From Bryum argenteum (Eukaryota > Streptophyta > Bryopsida > Bryales > Bryaceae), in NCBI GenBank assembly GCA_037043015.1, contig CM073323.1:24952758-25016757 (forward strand): 64,000 bases of DNA, written 5' to 3'. Each line of letters opens with the position of its first letter. The stretch's first letter is position 1. The notes beneath the pieces are model-generated. The model had not been told where the DNA came from. It saw only the letters and a list, made by a program, of their open reading frames with translations, and did not search any database. Below, piece by piece: positions 10,370-22,300 of the stretch. The position numbers were made by a program, and so were the translations under genes.

Positions 10370-11607
10370 GGCTCAGAATACTTGAATCCAGATCTCGTCG
10401 AAGAAAATCATGCTGCTCTCTTCTCTCTAATCACAATGCTGCACCCATCATGAACTACACTACAAAAGTAATAGCCAAGTGGCGATGGCGAGCTTCAGAA
10501 CCCCACGAAGCGATCGGACAAGTCTTAGATACTCCAAGAAATTATTCTCATAAGGCGAGCCTCTTCGCTTTGGATCTCGTGAAGCTGATCGCGATTGTAA
10601 TCCAGCAACACAGTCGCTCTTGAAACAGATCCTCAAAATGTACGACTTGCACATTGGTACCGGCGATCGCAAATCTGCAGCACATTTTCGGGCTCTGTAA
10701 CACTATATCATCGGCAATCGAGCCGGTCTCCCATATTATCCCTGTAGTATCCAAGTTGTTATGATATTTTCAGCTGCTGATTAGAACCCTAAACCTAACA
10801 TATACTCTGGTACTTGTAACGTCTCAATAATTTTTTAAGGGAGTACGACTATGGCGGTTGGAACTTGGAAATTGTCGTGTCCATCAACGTTGAGAGGAGG
10901 ACCCATGTGAGCATTGCAGAAGGGATTCAGACTCTGGTGTATTATTGGAAGGAGCGATTCGCAGCAGAGTGGTAAACTGGGATAAAAACAGAGGAGATTG
11001 TCGGCTGCGCACGAGTTCCCATTCCTCCCACTCAGATTTAGGTGACAGCAAGTTGTTTAGAGTTGAATGTCAGTTTATAGCCTGCGGCGCTTTCTTAGAT
11101 ATGCTGTTCACGGATCTTTCCGGCGGCGTCATAATCTCTTTACTCCTTTTTCCGATGCACTCTCTCGCTTTCTCAGCATCTGCTGCGTCCACTTACGAAA
11201 GCATTACCAATTATTACGACCCAGAGCACCAGGCATTTCACAAGATGTGCATGGAATCGCAGTACACTGACCAAAAATAGTTGGGAGTAGGTTTAAAAAA
11301 TGATTCAGATGTACAGTACAGGGTTGTCAGTCCAGCGCGAGGCTTGACAGGCGATCGAATATTAGTAGCTGCACAAAGCAGAATACTATTCTTTCTAATG
11401 TACACTCGAGAGTCCAGTGCTGGGACTTACCACCACTGGACGTTCTCCACGTTCACTTTCAAAAAAGTGGTGGAGCGAGTACAAGCTGACTTTTTACGTT
11501 CATGGCTTGTGTCCCACTATGACATTCGAGATGAATGTCTAAACATTGAGAAGCCAGCATGCAGCGATAAGAACGAGTTGGACGCCCTGTTCTAATAACG
11601 GATGAAC
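10370..11607. other. Intergenic region upstream of the coiled-coil gene and downstream of DGD1
   Basis: This contains the presumed promoter and 5' UTR of the coiled-coil gene and the 3' UTR of DGD1. Two consecutive plus-strand open frames (10945-11280 and 11281-11595) show no recognisable domain. They lie between two minus-strand genes, so I do not call them genes. Confidence 0.4.
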
Positions 11608-14600
11608 CTACCAAAAATAACGAATCCTCGGAGGTGGTACAGGAGGAAGATCCAAGTCCTTGCGGTATTCGTCACCAATCTTCATGGTTCCTGGCATAGC
11701 TCCAGCTGCTTTCCTTGCAAGCTCAATGCCAGAGAGGAAGTAGTGCGCATGCGCAAGGCCTGCATCGAGCATATTGCTCAGCGTCTGCTTCGGCAAAGCA
11801 AGAGACAAGGTCATGGTTCTCTTCTTCGCTGCATCGATAAGAAGTCTTTTTTTCCTCTTCCCCGTTTTGGCCCCCCGAGGTGGCAAGCTCTTGAGCTCAG
11901 CTGAGTCAATGAAACGATCAGTGGCAGCCTCCCATGATAAAAGATGTTGAAGCTCTGGCGACAATGGTTGGGGCTCTGATACTAAGGCCAGCTTCACTTT
12001 CTCGACGAACTCTTCAGGAGTGCGGTAAGTGTAGCAGTTGGGGAAAGACAAGAAAAACTCGTTCGAAGGGTGATAAGCGCACACCACAATCTTGCCCATT
12101 GCTAGAGCCTCCGCGGTTGTTGTACATACCACATCGCTAATGCTTGGGTTTACGAAGACCTTGTAACTGCAAAATGAAGAGAAATGAGTTAATCTAGTCG
12201 ACTCAGAAAGAGAGAAAGAAAGAGGCCTCTATAATCTCAACATGAAACTGAGCTCCAGGCACCATCAATATTCAAAGTGCGAAGAGTCATACTCGTGAAG
12301 GGCAGCATCAGCGTGATCTCTCCCTTGATGAAACGTCAGAGCCAGTCCGTGTTTCGCTACCTCTGCTTTAACTGCCTCCGAATCCTCCCCACTTCCAAAG
12401 AGATCCATGTGAATATTGCCCAGATCGTCTTTCTTCTGTGCTAGAAGATCAACCAGTTCCCTGTATCCTTTGCCCCAGATCATTTTCCCAAGGTAGTAAG
12501 CTCCTTTTGTAAATTTCGGCTCACCACCATCAAGCTCTGCAAGTCTCCGGCCGATACTCAAAAATTGAGGGTTCACTCCATGAACATTGCAAACGGATGA
12601 TCTCGGTAAAGATTGCGTTGCAGCTGACAAGCGCAGGACCTGCCATAGAGAGCCCACTATCAGATTAAGAGATCGAGACTTACAATATTGTTGAACCCAC
12701 AAAGACATGGGCTTGCCTTGCATAAAAGCTTATATAACAAATACCTTATTGCAGTATATTCGAACCATCCAGTTGTTCACATGCCTCAAAACGAAAGCCT
12801 GTAGCTTCCCATTCTTCTCCCGCTTGACGTATTCCAGGTAGTTTGTATGAACCACACCAACGACATGTTGGAACTTATCGGTCCAACGTCTCCCGTGATA
12901 ATACCAAGTCAAATGCTCAGGCTCTTCCAGCACTGCAACATCCGCTTCCTGATCAGGTATGAACTGAGAGATGTCCCCAGCTGCAAGAATACTTCGTTTC
13001 TCTGTGGAAAACTGCACATCCAACCAGAGATAATAAAGTTGAGAACCTAACCGATATCATACACTAAACTGTTAAATGACAGACCCTCAATGAGTTGTAC
13101 GCTTATTGAACAGAAACAAAGACAAAAGATGATACTCATCAGAACTGGAGCGTACCTTGCCGGGGTAGAATGTAATTTTGAAATCACACTTGAAACCAAC
13201 TCGGTCTTCCACCCACTTCCGCACGAAATGCTCCTGCTCGGCTGGAGATTCGAAGGTCATTTGATTTGGGTACACTTGGACTTGGTCTGTCTTGCATAAC
13301 CAAGGCACCAACAAGGTCACATTCTGGTCCCCAGAGCGTGCCAAATAGGCGGCTCTAAACAGGGGATTCACAGCAGTTCCAGTCATCCAAGGCAAACTTG
13401 CGGTTGTGACTATCGCGATATTTCGGCGCGAGCCTTCGATCTGTTTCTCCGTCCAGGGCGCCCCTTTGTAATTGTAACCGGTGCTTTGAATCACACTCGC
13501 AATTCTCAAATCAAGCTCGTCGTCAGTAGATAACTCCTTTCCGTTGTTGTTGAGAGTAAGACCTCGTTGGCTACCTGCTGAAACGCCGGATAGCTGGAGA
13601 TCACGGCGTTTACAGCTCCTCACCATCTCACGAAGCTTCTTAGTGACCTCTGCATTCACAAAGAACGCATCTCAGCTCGTGATCAACTCCAAACACTGAA
13701 ATCCTAAGGATGAGGATACAAAGGTCATCACTGAGCCGATCAATCTTCTATGCTGCCTCTTGTTACCAACAGCATATCATATTTCCATACGATTCTTTGC
13801 AACTGGTGTAAGCGAGAATTGGCTAAACTGTCTATGATTACTGCTTTTTGAATAGCGAAAGATTTACTTCATCTCAACCTCCCGATCGGCAATTGCACAC
13901 GAGCATGTTACAAATCGATCACAAACAAGAAAGTAAGCTGAAACGGATTTGGCACTCTCCGAAGTGATTGCGCTCCATACAGCGATAGTCGCGCTCCTAG
14001 CAACGCCTGTGGTGCTTTTCATGGTAACAACGACAAGAGGCTGCGTACCTTTCTTGATGCCAAGATGATCCAGAAGAGGCTCAGACTGGCGCACCAAGGA
14101 CTCCAGCAACTCCGAAGCATTCAAGGGCGCCACATCTGTCCTGTGTTTGTCGATGTTCGAACTGACGTCGGGGCTCTTTGGAAGTTTCTACAGAGAAAAT
14201 TCGCGAGTAAGTAAAAGAAGAAGACTCGCGCAGTCTGCAATCTCCAATGAAGAATTAGGAAATATCCAGAGCATGCGCAACGCTTGAGCGCATATCAGGA
14301 GAGGCGCCGCTGTCAAGAAATCAGCGAGTTCTTGATCGTACATTGATACTACATTGATTCTACTTGTCGATTCTCTACGCATCTTAGGAAAACTAGAAAG
14401 CGAAAATGCGGATACATCGGGGTTGAGGACTCACGAGGTTCTTCTTCACGTTTTCAAAGAATTCCGCCTTCTTCACATTCTCGAAAAACTCCACAGGAGT
14501 CTTGGTAGTGGCCGCGGTCATCTCCAAGTCGCGCAAACGCTCTTCTACCTTCCGTTTCACCTTCTTCAGAGGCTCGTCCCAATTCTGCGAAACCCTAACC

Positions 14601-15007
14601 TTCTTCCTAGCTCCCGACACCACAACGCGCCTCTCGCGCTCCTGCGTGTTGCTTCCAACTCTCGTCCCGAAACCTAGAGCTTTGTCCATGTCCCGGGGGA
14701 GCCAGAGGTCATTCTTACGTTCTTGCATGGACATGTCCGACCACTGACGGTCCAGCTTAGGCTTCAAGCTCTTGAGAAGGTCAAAATCCTCCATGCTGAG
14801 ACTCAGAGGTGGCTTTTGAATGTCAGTCTTCACTTGCGCGGAAAAATTTGTAAGCGATTTGTCCCGAAACGATTGCACTCTCGACTGAATCAACGTCATG
14901 TCCATCCCCGTGCTCTTCTGCACTTCCATCAGCGACTTCGAAAGAAACGAAAGTGCCTTCTCCGCCGGATCGTCCCCACTCGATCCCCAACCTTCAGAAG
15001 GCGCCAT
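11608..15007 (-). CDS. DGD1: Digalactosyldiacylglycerol synthase 1, chloroplastic
   Basis: Six exons (11608-12166, 12293-12639, 12745-13011, 13156-13649, 14049-14187, 14435-15007) with GT-AG borders and consistent phases give 792 aa, close to the roughly 800 aa of plant DGD1. The enzyme transfers galactose from UDP-galactose to MGDG at the outer plastid envelope, making DGDG. The GT4-family catalytic part starts near residue 270. It has [27 protein letters not shown] sequence, [75 protein letters not shown], and [11 protein letters not shown] followed by HPSNEF. The N-terminal 190 residues are DGD1-specific, predicted helical and more divergent. An adjacent 9-residue duplication ([18 protein letters not shown]) sits at 173-190, at the end of exon 1. 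Start ATG 15005-15007 is the likely initiator. Confidence 0.95.
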
Positions 15008-15825
15008 TCCAACTTCTCCTCTCCGCAATAATGCAAGCTCGCCTCCGCAAGAAACGTCGTCACGATAATATTCTTACAACACTCTTCAAACTCAACCTGC
15101 AGGAATTCGGTAGTCAACAAGGAATCGCATGATTTTGATCCTGCAGCGATACCTCAGCAAGACACAGCGATCTCGTTCAAGATGCAATCGACACCGCCAG
15201 TTAGAACATATTTGCCACAGTTGTAGTAATACAGCAGGGTGACAAGTGCCGCAGGATTCCGAGATTAATGGATACAGACTTAAAGTAACAGTGATCCGAC
15301 GGTCATCGACGGAAAGGGAATATTTGATACCGAATGTGCTTCCCGGCTCATCTTGATTGTTCTAGACTTTCGTTTATCGACGGCGCCAGTGATTCTTCCC
15401 AGATCCAGTCATCCAGCTACCAAGAAATAACAAACTATTGATGATGACCACGGCAACTTGCATGATCTGTGGTCCTCATGGTGCAGCTGCGTTTCTATGG
15501 TGCACGGCTGCTGCTATGGAACAATTGATTGGATGGTGCGCACAGCTCTTTACGGGCTACCATCTTCAACAGGAAGGCGCTCCTCGTGTGGCCCACACGC
15601 CGTGCAAATTGAGTGCATCTTGGAATATGCTAATTTGTATGGCGGAGGACAGCGGGAACGTCCTGGCCATCGTCGTACGACAAGGAGAGACGTGGTTTTA
15701 ACAAATTAGCCGGTAAGCGCAAGGCTGCTATCGAGATGAACTTATGCGAAAAATGATTGAATATATTAACATGATCGGGGTATTGGACAAGATGAAGTGA
15801 TCGAGAGCATAATCTACGAAAAAAA
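15008..15825. other. Intergenic region: DGD1 promoter side and SKIP30-like 3' side
   Basis: No supported gene is present. Short plus-strand open frames near 15438-15709 overlap each other in different frames and have no recognisable domain. The DGD1 5' UTR and promoter should lie here, adjacent to 15007. Confidence 0.4.
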
Positions 15826-16964
15826 TTAGAGCTTGAGCACAGCACAGATTTGGTCCTGCACGGCGGCCATGGTGAGCGGCATGTCCTTGCCCTTTCGCCA
15901 CACGAGATCGTCCGTTCCGCCTTCTACATTGCAGATATCAACGTCACGCAAGTAGGATATCTCGGAAGAGCTCAATCTTGGTCGGCTGATTCCTCCGACC
16001 ACGTACAGATCTGGTCCGAGGCCCGCAACGGCGAACGCTCTTCGGTTCAAGCATTCGGGCCACGAGCATAACGGTGAAGAGCGGTGAGGTTGAGAGTGAT
16101 GTTCTCTGCTCACAACGCCATGTCGCACTACGTAAGGCTCCCCTTTCACCACAGCCATCGCCCCGCCTGCCCAATTGCACTCTTCCACAGTCCAACTGTA
16201 CAGCCAAAAATCAACACATCAACTTCAGCGACAGAGGTTGATATCCACTAGGGTTACGATCTTGCGACATACCTTCGTTTTGTAGAATTATACACCTGAG
16301 ACAGCTTATCAGACTTGTGGAACACGCGCATCGTGTTGTCAAGGACAATGCCGAATGTTACTGGAGATGGCCCGTTATTGAGGCGCGGAAATGGCTGCCA
16401 TGTGTTCTGCTCGGGATTGTAAACCTCGACGTCCAAGACAGGCTTCATTCTAACGTCCCAGCCACCGGCAACGACAATTTGGCCCTCATACGACATACAT
16501 GCGAAATGCAAGCGTGATGTGAGCATTGGCGCGATGAAGCTCCATTTCCAAAGGACAGGATCGAACCTCCAGCCATCGAGTGATGGTTGAAGAGGCTCCC
16601 TCTCACCGGTTACAGGGTCCACACTGTCGTCCGTCCCCCCGATCACGTAGAGCTTGCCATCGCATCCGACAGCACCATGTCCTGCGAGGGTGGGAATCGG
16701 CGTGGGAAGAGGGGGTAGACGGCTCCATTTGTTGGCGAGCGGGTCGTAGGCTTGCCAGACTTTCTCCGGAGCGTCACCGCAAACGTATAGCCACTCTTCC
16801 TGAGTACGGAGCTCCTTTCGGAAGCGAAAAAGCTCCGGTGATCGGAGCGCGGCGTGCCACGCCTTGCTGACCAGCTGCAAAGAATGATGCTCCGAGAGCG
16901 GTAGCCTCGCTAGACATTGAAGCACTACAACATCGGGCAAACCCTCGATCAAATCCCCCGCCAT
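15826..16964 (-). CDS. SKIP30: F-box/kelch-repeat protein, SKIP30-like
   Basis: Two exons (16273-16964 and 15826-16195; intron 16196-16272, donor GTATGT, acceptor TACAG, phase 2) encode 353 aa, about the length of Arabidopsis SKIP30. Residues about 6-48 form the F-box (IEGLPDVVVLQCLARLPL...LVSKAWHAALRSPELF), which binds SKP1 in an SCF ubiquitin ligase. Kelch-type blades follow, with paired glycines in KLYVIGG, QIVVAGGWD and DLYVVGGISRP. KVWQAYDPLANKW and DVEVYNPEQNTW are the accompanying aromatic motifs. The overall order and the C-terminal end resemble SKIP30 more than other F-box/kelch groups. The substrate is unknown. The gene lies upstream of the DGD1 promoter region in the same orientation. 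Confidence 0.88.
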
Positions 16965-17618
16965 AGCTCCTCTAACCCTAATTCAATTCTGCCCGTCACC
17001 TTCAATTCGAATGACTTCAAGCTCCGTCAGTCCTGACTAGTGACGTTGCGCCAAATTTCGAATAGCAACGCCTTCTACATTGGCAGGATATTGCAGAAGC
17101 AAGAGTCAGGTCCCACCTTTTTCGAACAACTCGTCAGGCTCTGAAGAATCACCAATCGGAATTTGCGGTGACGATGAAGAACCTGCCGCGACAAAACAGT
17201 TGTGTATCGCGCTGCTGTAGAAGTTGTCGAATGCTGATTGAGATATGGTCCTGTGCGACACTATTAACTACATGTCGCAAACGACTATCCGAATGCCTCA
17301 AGATAAAGGGCGGAGATTTATCAAGTCAAGAGGTTAAACACATTGTAGAAGATCACAATTTCTTCATCTATACATATCTGTAATTGCTTGCGGCAGTGCC
17401 AACAGTAGTCGAGGCATACAAGGAAGGACATTGGAGTGCGAACGAAGATCATGTCGATTACATGGTGGCATAGCAATTTACAACAAAATCATCGACATAT
17501 CCTCGTGGTTTCACTCTGAAGCAGATTGTTCCGCTCCGCTCGTTTCATCGCTCCTCGTATCACAACAAAAATGGTGTAACCTATAACTACACTACTACAA
17601 GACGACGGCCCGGGACAA
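16965..17618. other. Intergenic region between SKIP30-like and DVR
   Basis: This holds the presumed SKIP30-like promoter and the DVR 3' UTR. No coding sequence or repeat is recognisable. Confidence 0.4.
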
Positions 17619-18914
17619 TCAGAAGACGGCCTGGTCGCCGAGCTCCTGGCCCGCCATCCCTTCCCTGACGCACTTGTCAAAGAAGACTTCAAGAGTGTCC
17701 GTCCCATAGCTTGGCGTAGCATCAGCATCGTATTGCTGCGTCTTAGGATCCAAGACGAGCATGCTCTCGGCGGCGTAGTAACGCCCAATCTTCCCGAACT
17801 CAGCAGCGTCCTCCAGATTTGGGAAGAGCTTGGAAAGATTGTCCAACACGCCAATGACAAAATCCATGATGCCGATGGGCACTTTGATAAACTTCGGTTC
17901 TTTGCCCACAATTCTGAAAAGCATCTCCCCCTGCTCAAGCGGCGTCAGCGCCTTGCCAGGACCACCGATGGGAAGGATCTGGTTGGTTTTCTCGACATCG
18001 CTCACGCAGTCCGAGATGAAGGAGGCAAGATCCGCCTCCGAGATAGGTTTACAAGCGCACAGCTTCCCATCACCGAACATGACATATGGTCCGCCCCCTT
18101 GGACGCTTTGTACTTGCCCGCCCAAGCTCTTGAAGAACGCCGTCGGCCTGACAATGCTGTACGTCACGCCATTGCCAAAGCTCGTAAGCTCGGCTTCGAA
18201 TTTGAGCTTCGCCCTTTGGAACTCCACCAAGGGTTTCTGCACACAAATGGCAGACAGGAGAACGAAGTGGGAGGCGCCGCAGGCCACACCCGCGTCCAGG
18301 CTGTTCCGCGTGGCTTGGTAGTCTATCTTCCAAGAGTCTTTCTTGCCGCCGGTCCTGCTCGCGAGGCAGGAAATCACAACATCGACTTTGGCGTCTGATT
18401 TCCGTAATGCGGAAGTGATTGAGTCTGTGTCAGATACATCGGCGAAGAGGACGGTGGCGCCCGGAAAATCCTTTACTGTCTGTTCCGCATCAACCTTACC
18501 TCCAATTCCGCTCTTCTCTCGAGCTACGGCGATGACATTGTAGCCACGCTTCACCATCTCCTTGACCACAAATTTGCCAATGTACCCTGTGGCGCCCACT
18601 ATCACGACCGTTGTGTCTTTCGGGCTCTTGTTCCGCCATGTCTGCTTGGCCACGGCAGCCTCCGCTTCGGCAGTCAATGCAGCTCGACATAAATGACGGA
18701 CCGATGGACGCTGCACTCTTTGAGAGAAGCTGATACAGGGGACAGAGCAACCTAAAAACTCAGACCCAACATTGAAAGATATGTGCGCATTGCTCTTGCT
18801 AACAAATCTGATTGAACCCGCCTGCGAAAACCCAAGACTGCTCGGAGCTGAACTCACAGCCCCTGGGAGCAGAGATGACGCCGCTCTCGAAGAAATCGCC
18901 GAGAGCGACATCAT
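17619..18914 (-). CDS. DVR: Divinyl chlorophyllide a 8-vinyl-reductase, chloroplastic
   Basis: A 431-aa single-exon protein of the atypical short-chain dehydrogenase family. It reduces the 8-vinyl group of divinyl (proto)chlorophyllide with NADPH, a late step of chlorophyll synthesis. Residues 1-80 are Ser/Ala/Arg-rich, a typical transit peptide. The NADPH site is [18 protein letters not shown] with GATGYIG at 107-113. Further DVR-type blocks are [68 protein letters not shown], and [22 protein letters not shown]. The C-terminus with [14 protein letters not shown] is also typical. The gene is divergent from DER with a 341-bp gap. The absence of introns is notable but not suspicious, because the codon use looks native. 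Confidence 0.95.
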   Translation of the reverse strand: MMSLSAISSRAASSLLPGAVSSAPSSLGFSQAGSIRFVSKSNAHISFNVGSEFLGCSVPCISFSQRVQRPSVRHLCRAALTAEAEAAVAKQTWRNKSPKDTTVVIVGATGYIGKFVVKEMVKRGYNVIAVAREKSGIGGKVDAEQTVKDFPGATVLFADVSDTDSITSALRKSDAKVDVVISCLASRTGGKKDSWKIDYQATRNSLDAGVACGASHFVLLSAICVQKPLVEFQRAKLKFEAELTSFGNGVTYSIVRPTAFFKSLGGQVQSVQGGGPYVMFGDGKLCACKPISEADLASFISDCVSDVEKTNQILPIGGPGKALTPLEQGEMLFRIVGKEPKFIKVPIGIMDFVIGVLDNLSKLFPNLEDAAEFGKIGRYYAAESMLVLDPKTQQYDADATPSYGTDTLEVFFDKCVREGMAGQELGDQAVF

Positions 18915-19255
18915 GAAGCCTCAGAATCGTGCAACAAATCGTAAGAATTCAACGCGACAAACGATTCTAGGACAGTCTCAAGAGGCCCCTACTCAGCAAA
19001 TTTGGACTGCAAGATGAATTCATTGCATCAATAGAGAACCACGAAAGCTAGAGGAAATCCAAGTCTGGATAACGCCCTTCATCCTGGGTTTGGATGAATT
19101 CTATGTAGAATCCGTCGTGATGGATGTAGAGTACGACTGTTCCAGATGGAAAACATCCTGCGGAAGTCTATCCTCAGTATTCTACTACTTGGTGAAGCGC
19201 TGTCTCAATGCAGTTGCGAAGGGTTTAGGGCTTTAGATTTCTCGCTCCTGGAGCG
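18915..19255. promoter_or_regulatory. Shared divergent promoter region of DVR and DER
   Basis: These 341 bp separate the start codons of two head-to-head plastid-protein genes. Both 5' UTRs and both core promoters must fit here, so a bidirectional promoter is likely. I saw no clear TATA box on either side and no CACGTG G-box. Function is inferred from geometry alone. Confidence 0.5.
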
Positions 19256-21193
19256 ATGGCGTTAGCAGCTAGCGGAGCGGTAACGGGGCTTTTGTGTAGC
19301 AATTCGGAAACCAGTTGCAGCTCCTCGGTATGCAGCGCTTCGCTTGGGGCCTCACGGCGACTTCGCACATTTTTCAATTCTTCACATCTGAGGCAAAGTG
19401 TTTCATGTCCTTCTTCGTCAGGTAAACATCGTAGTGCCTTATCAGCAGTTCAAATTGTAGCTAGTGTTGTGAAAGACGATGAAGAAGAGGACGGCGAGGA
19501 GCTTGCAGTTGAGGAGTACGAGAAAAAGGCTAAGGACATAGCGCAGGAGTATACTCGCGATTTGTATGAGCAAATGCGAAGAGAGGATGCGGGGCTGAAA
19601 GGGAAGGCGAAGAAGGCGAAAAAGCGAGCAGGAAAAGAAATTTACGACAGCAGGCTTCAAATTCCCGATCAATTGTTACCTAAAGTGGCAATCGTGGGAC
19701 GGCCGAACGTAGGGAAGTCTGCGCTCTTTAACCGAATTGCAGGCGGTGACATAGCGATTGTGCACGACGAGGCGGGCGTGACACGCGACAGGTTGTACAC
19801 ACGGGCGTTTTGGAGCACGCACGAGTTTATGTTGGTGGACACTGGGGGTGTGTTGACGATACCGGGAGAAGGCAGCGACGCGGTTGCTGTGACAGCCGGT
19901 GGAGGTGCGGAGGCCGTAGCGCGCGCCGTGAAGGAAGCTTACGATGCCGGATTGCCGGCCATGATCGAGAAGCAAGCGGCCTCTGCAGTCGCGAGCGCAG
20001 ACTCCATTATCTTCGTTGTGGACGGGCAGTCAGGATTGACAGCTGCGGACATCGATATCGGCAGCTGGCTACGGAGGAAGCACTCGAACAAGAAGATCAC
20101 CCTCGCTGTGAACAAGTGCGAATCGCCCACGAAGGGCCAGCTTCAAGCGGCCGAGTTTTGGACGTTAGGGTTCACTCCCATTCCCGTCTCTGCAATCTCC
20201 GGCTCTGGAACAGGTGACCTCCTGGACATAGTCTGCGAGGATCTTAAACCCGCAGAAGGCGAGCTTGAAGAAGAGGAAGACAAGCCCATGGCCATCGCCA
20301 TAGTTGGAAAACCGAATGTAGGAAAATCCAGCATCTTAAACGCACTTGTAGGCGAGGAGCGAACCATAGTAAGTCCAGTGAGTGGCACCACGCGAGATGC
20401 CATCGACACAGACTTCGAGGACGAGAATGGGAAGCAACTGAAGCTCATCGACACAGCGGGAATCCGTCGAAGGGGCGCAGTAGCAGCAGCAGGAAGCCGG
20501 ACGGAATCTCTCTCCGTGAACCGAGCATTTCGAGCGATTCGAAGATCAGATGTGGTGGCGCTTGTCATAGATGCTCTCGATTGTGTGACTGAGCAGGATT
20601 TCAGGTTAGGCGAGAGGATAGCAAGAGAAGGAAAAGCCTGCATCATTGTGGTGAACAAATGGGACACAGTTCCGAACAAGGATGCGACCAGCACGGTGTG
20701 GTATGACCGTGATATACGAGAGCGATTGCGGTGTCTGGATTGGGCTCCGACAGTGTACTGCTCCGCCAGCAGTGGTCAGAGGATTCGGAAGATTCTGGAG
20801 GCGGCTGTGGCTGCCGGCACGGAGCGATGCCGCCGTCTTCCGACTGCGACACTGAATCAGGTGATCCGAGACGCCGTAGCGCTCAAGCAGCCTCCCACCG
20901 GGCGCGGAGGGAAGAAGGGACGAATCTATTACTGTACTCAGGCGGGGGTGAGGCCTCCCACCTTCGTCTTCTTTGTGAACGACGCCGATCTGTTTCCGGA
21001 AATGTACCGACGCTACATGGAGAAGCAGCTCCGTCTCAATGTGGGTTACCCCGGAACTCCTGTTCGCTTGCTGTGGCGGAGCAAACAGAAGACTGATCGC
21101 AAGAGTGATCCCAGCAGCAGAGAGAGCTCCTCACGCTCCAGTCCCAAAGTTTCCGCTCCTTCCGAGGCCAATATGGTGCCCTTTTCACAATAA
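19256..21193 (+). CDS. DER: Chloroplast Der/EngA-type double GTPase
   Basis: A 645-aa single-exon protein with two tandem GTPase domains and a C-terminal KH-like domain. This layout is unique to EngA/Der, a large-ribosomal-subunit assembly factor; the plant form acts in the plastid. GD1 has GRPNVGKS (148-155), DTGG (195-198) and NKCE (286-289). GD2 has GKPNVGKS (341-348), DTAG (389-392) and NKWD (467-470). The KH-like region is about 535-600 (RIYYCTQAGVRPPTFVFFVND). Residues 1-60 look like a transit peptide. Residues 73-135 are charged (EEEDGEELAVEEYEKK, then KAKKAKKRAGK), an insertion relative to bacteria. A Ser-rich tail follows residue 606. In GD1 the usual NKxD is NKxE, which may affect guanine affinity or be plant-typical. 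The stop codon overlaps an AATAAA word. Confidence 0.95.
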   Translation: MALAASGAVTGLLCSNSETSCSSSVCSASLGASRRLRTFFNSSHLRQSVSCPSSSGKHRSALSAVQIVASVVKDDEEEDGEELAVEEYEKKAKDIAQEYTRDLYEQMRREDAGLKGKAKKAKKRAGKEIYDSRLQIPDQLLPKVAIVGRPNVGKSALFNRIAGGDIAIVHDEAGVTRDRLYTRAFWSTHEFMLVDTGGVLTIPGEGSDAVAVTAGGGAEAVARAVKEAYDAGLPAMIEKQAASAVASADSIIFVVDGQSGLTAADIDIGSWLRRKHSNKKITLAVNKCESPTKGQLQAAEFWTLGFTPIPVSAISGSGTGDLLDIVCEDLKPAEGELEEEEDKPMAIAIVGKPNVGKSSILNALVGEERTIVSPVSGTTRDAIDTDFEDENGKQLKLIDTAGIRRRGAVAAAGSRTESLSVNRAFRAIRRSDVVALVIDALDCVTEQDFRLGERIAREGKACIIVVNKWDTVPNKDATSTVWYDRDIRERLRCLDWAPTVYCSASSGQRIRKILEAAVAAGTERCRRLPTATLNQVIRDAVALKQPPTGRGGKKGRIYYCTQAGVRPPTFVFFVNDADLFPEMYRRYMEKQLRLNVGYPGTPVRLLWRSKQKTDRKSDPSSRESSSRSSPKVSAPSEANMVPFSQ

Positions 21194-22300
21194 AAACTCC
21201 CCATTTTTTGCCCTGGCTGATGTACTATGAACGTATTCTGAGATTTTGTAAGCCAGTAGTATCATGCGCAAGTGAGGATTATCTCCATTTTCTGTCAGCA
21301 GATTGTGAGAAATCCTGAGTTCTTGCATAAATTAGAAGCTAATTGTAGACGTGATCCAAAAATATATGTGATAATTCACGAATCTCAAGATATTTGCGTT
21401 GCAACTGTTTCTACTCGGATTTAAGAGCTTGAATGCAGATTCTGCTGCCCATGTAAATCTTCTTGTTTCTATGCTGCTACTGGATTCCTCTGACGACATA
21501 CAGTACTTTTATTTCGAAAATGTTAGTACTTTCATTGTGGATGATTCTCATCCTAAGACAAACTCCAGATGTCGGCGAGTCGGCCGAAATGAACACTTCT
21601 GAGCAAACAAATTAGTCAGTCCTCAAAGCAACAATAGGAACCTAGAGAAGCTGAATAGTACTGCACACATTCATCATATCCGCATCAATAAACATTTGAA
21701 GGCACATGCAGGACAGCAGGAACTGCTCACAGGAAGTAGTCCTGAGCACCATCTTCGTTTGTGTGATGCTGAAACCCCTCGTTCACTGTGGTAAGAATGC
21801 CTTTCTGCATGGCCAGCATGGCGAACTGAAAGAAAACGATCGAGGGTCTCGGAGGCGACATGAACTCTGAGTTCGAAAGATACAATCACATGCAAAAAGT
21901 AAAAGAGAAAATGACGTTGCTACCGTATCATCAAAAGCCAGTGTTGGTGGGTAGTCAGATTACTTGTGTGCAGAAGTTATGGAAAAGGCAGGTATGGAGG
22001 TGTGATGAAGCGACTGGCTACTTGCACGCTTAGCGACTGCATGCAATTCTCATTCATGAGTATGCCAGGGTCTCATTGCATCCATGCAAGAGTAAGGCCG
22101 ATATTAAGATGGGGGTTTAGGTTTTGGGTTAATCTATATCTCTCTAGAATTTTCAATTTGGGCCCTCCAAGTGAGCCTAAGGACTTTATATTGCAAGGTC
22201 CACTCTATGACCCACTTTGTAAAGTAGAGCTAAAGTTAAGGCCCACTTCAACTCCAAGTGGGCTCAACTCCAAATGGGCCCAACTCCAAATGGCCCCTAC
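21194..22300. other. Intergenic region downstream of DER, repeat-like at its right end
   Basis: No supported gene is present. From about 22100 the sequence turns into GGGCCC/AAGTGGGC-rich text with a short tandem motif (CAACTCCAAATGGGCC). It resembles the tract at 2140-2470. Confidence 0.4.

Noticed and set aside
10945..11595. Two consecutive plus-strand frames between the coiled-coil gene and DGD1
   Set aside because: They have no recognisable domain, no splice logic and no orthologue known to me; they could be UTR or chance.
17733..18398. 221-codon plus-strand frame inside DVR
   Set aside because: It is the antisense shadow of DVR, with low-complexity His/Arg/Leu-rich translation and no domain.
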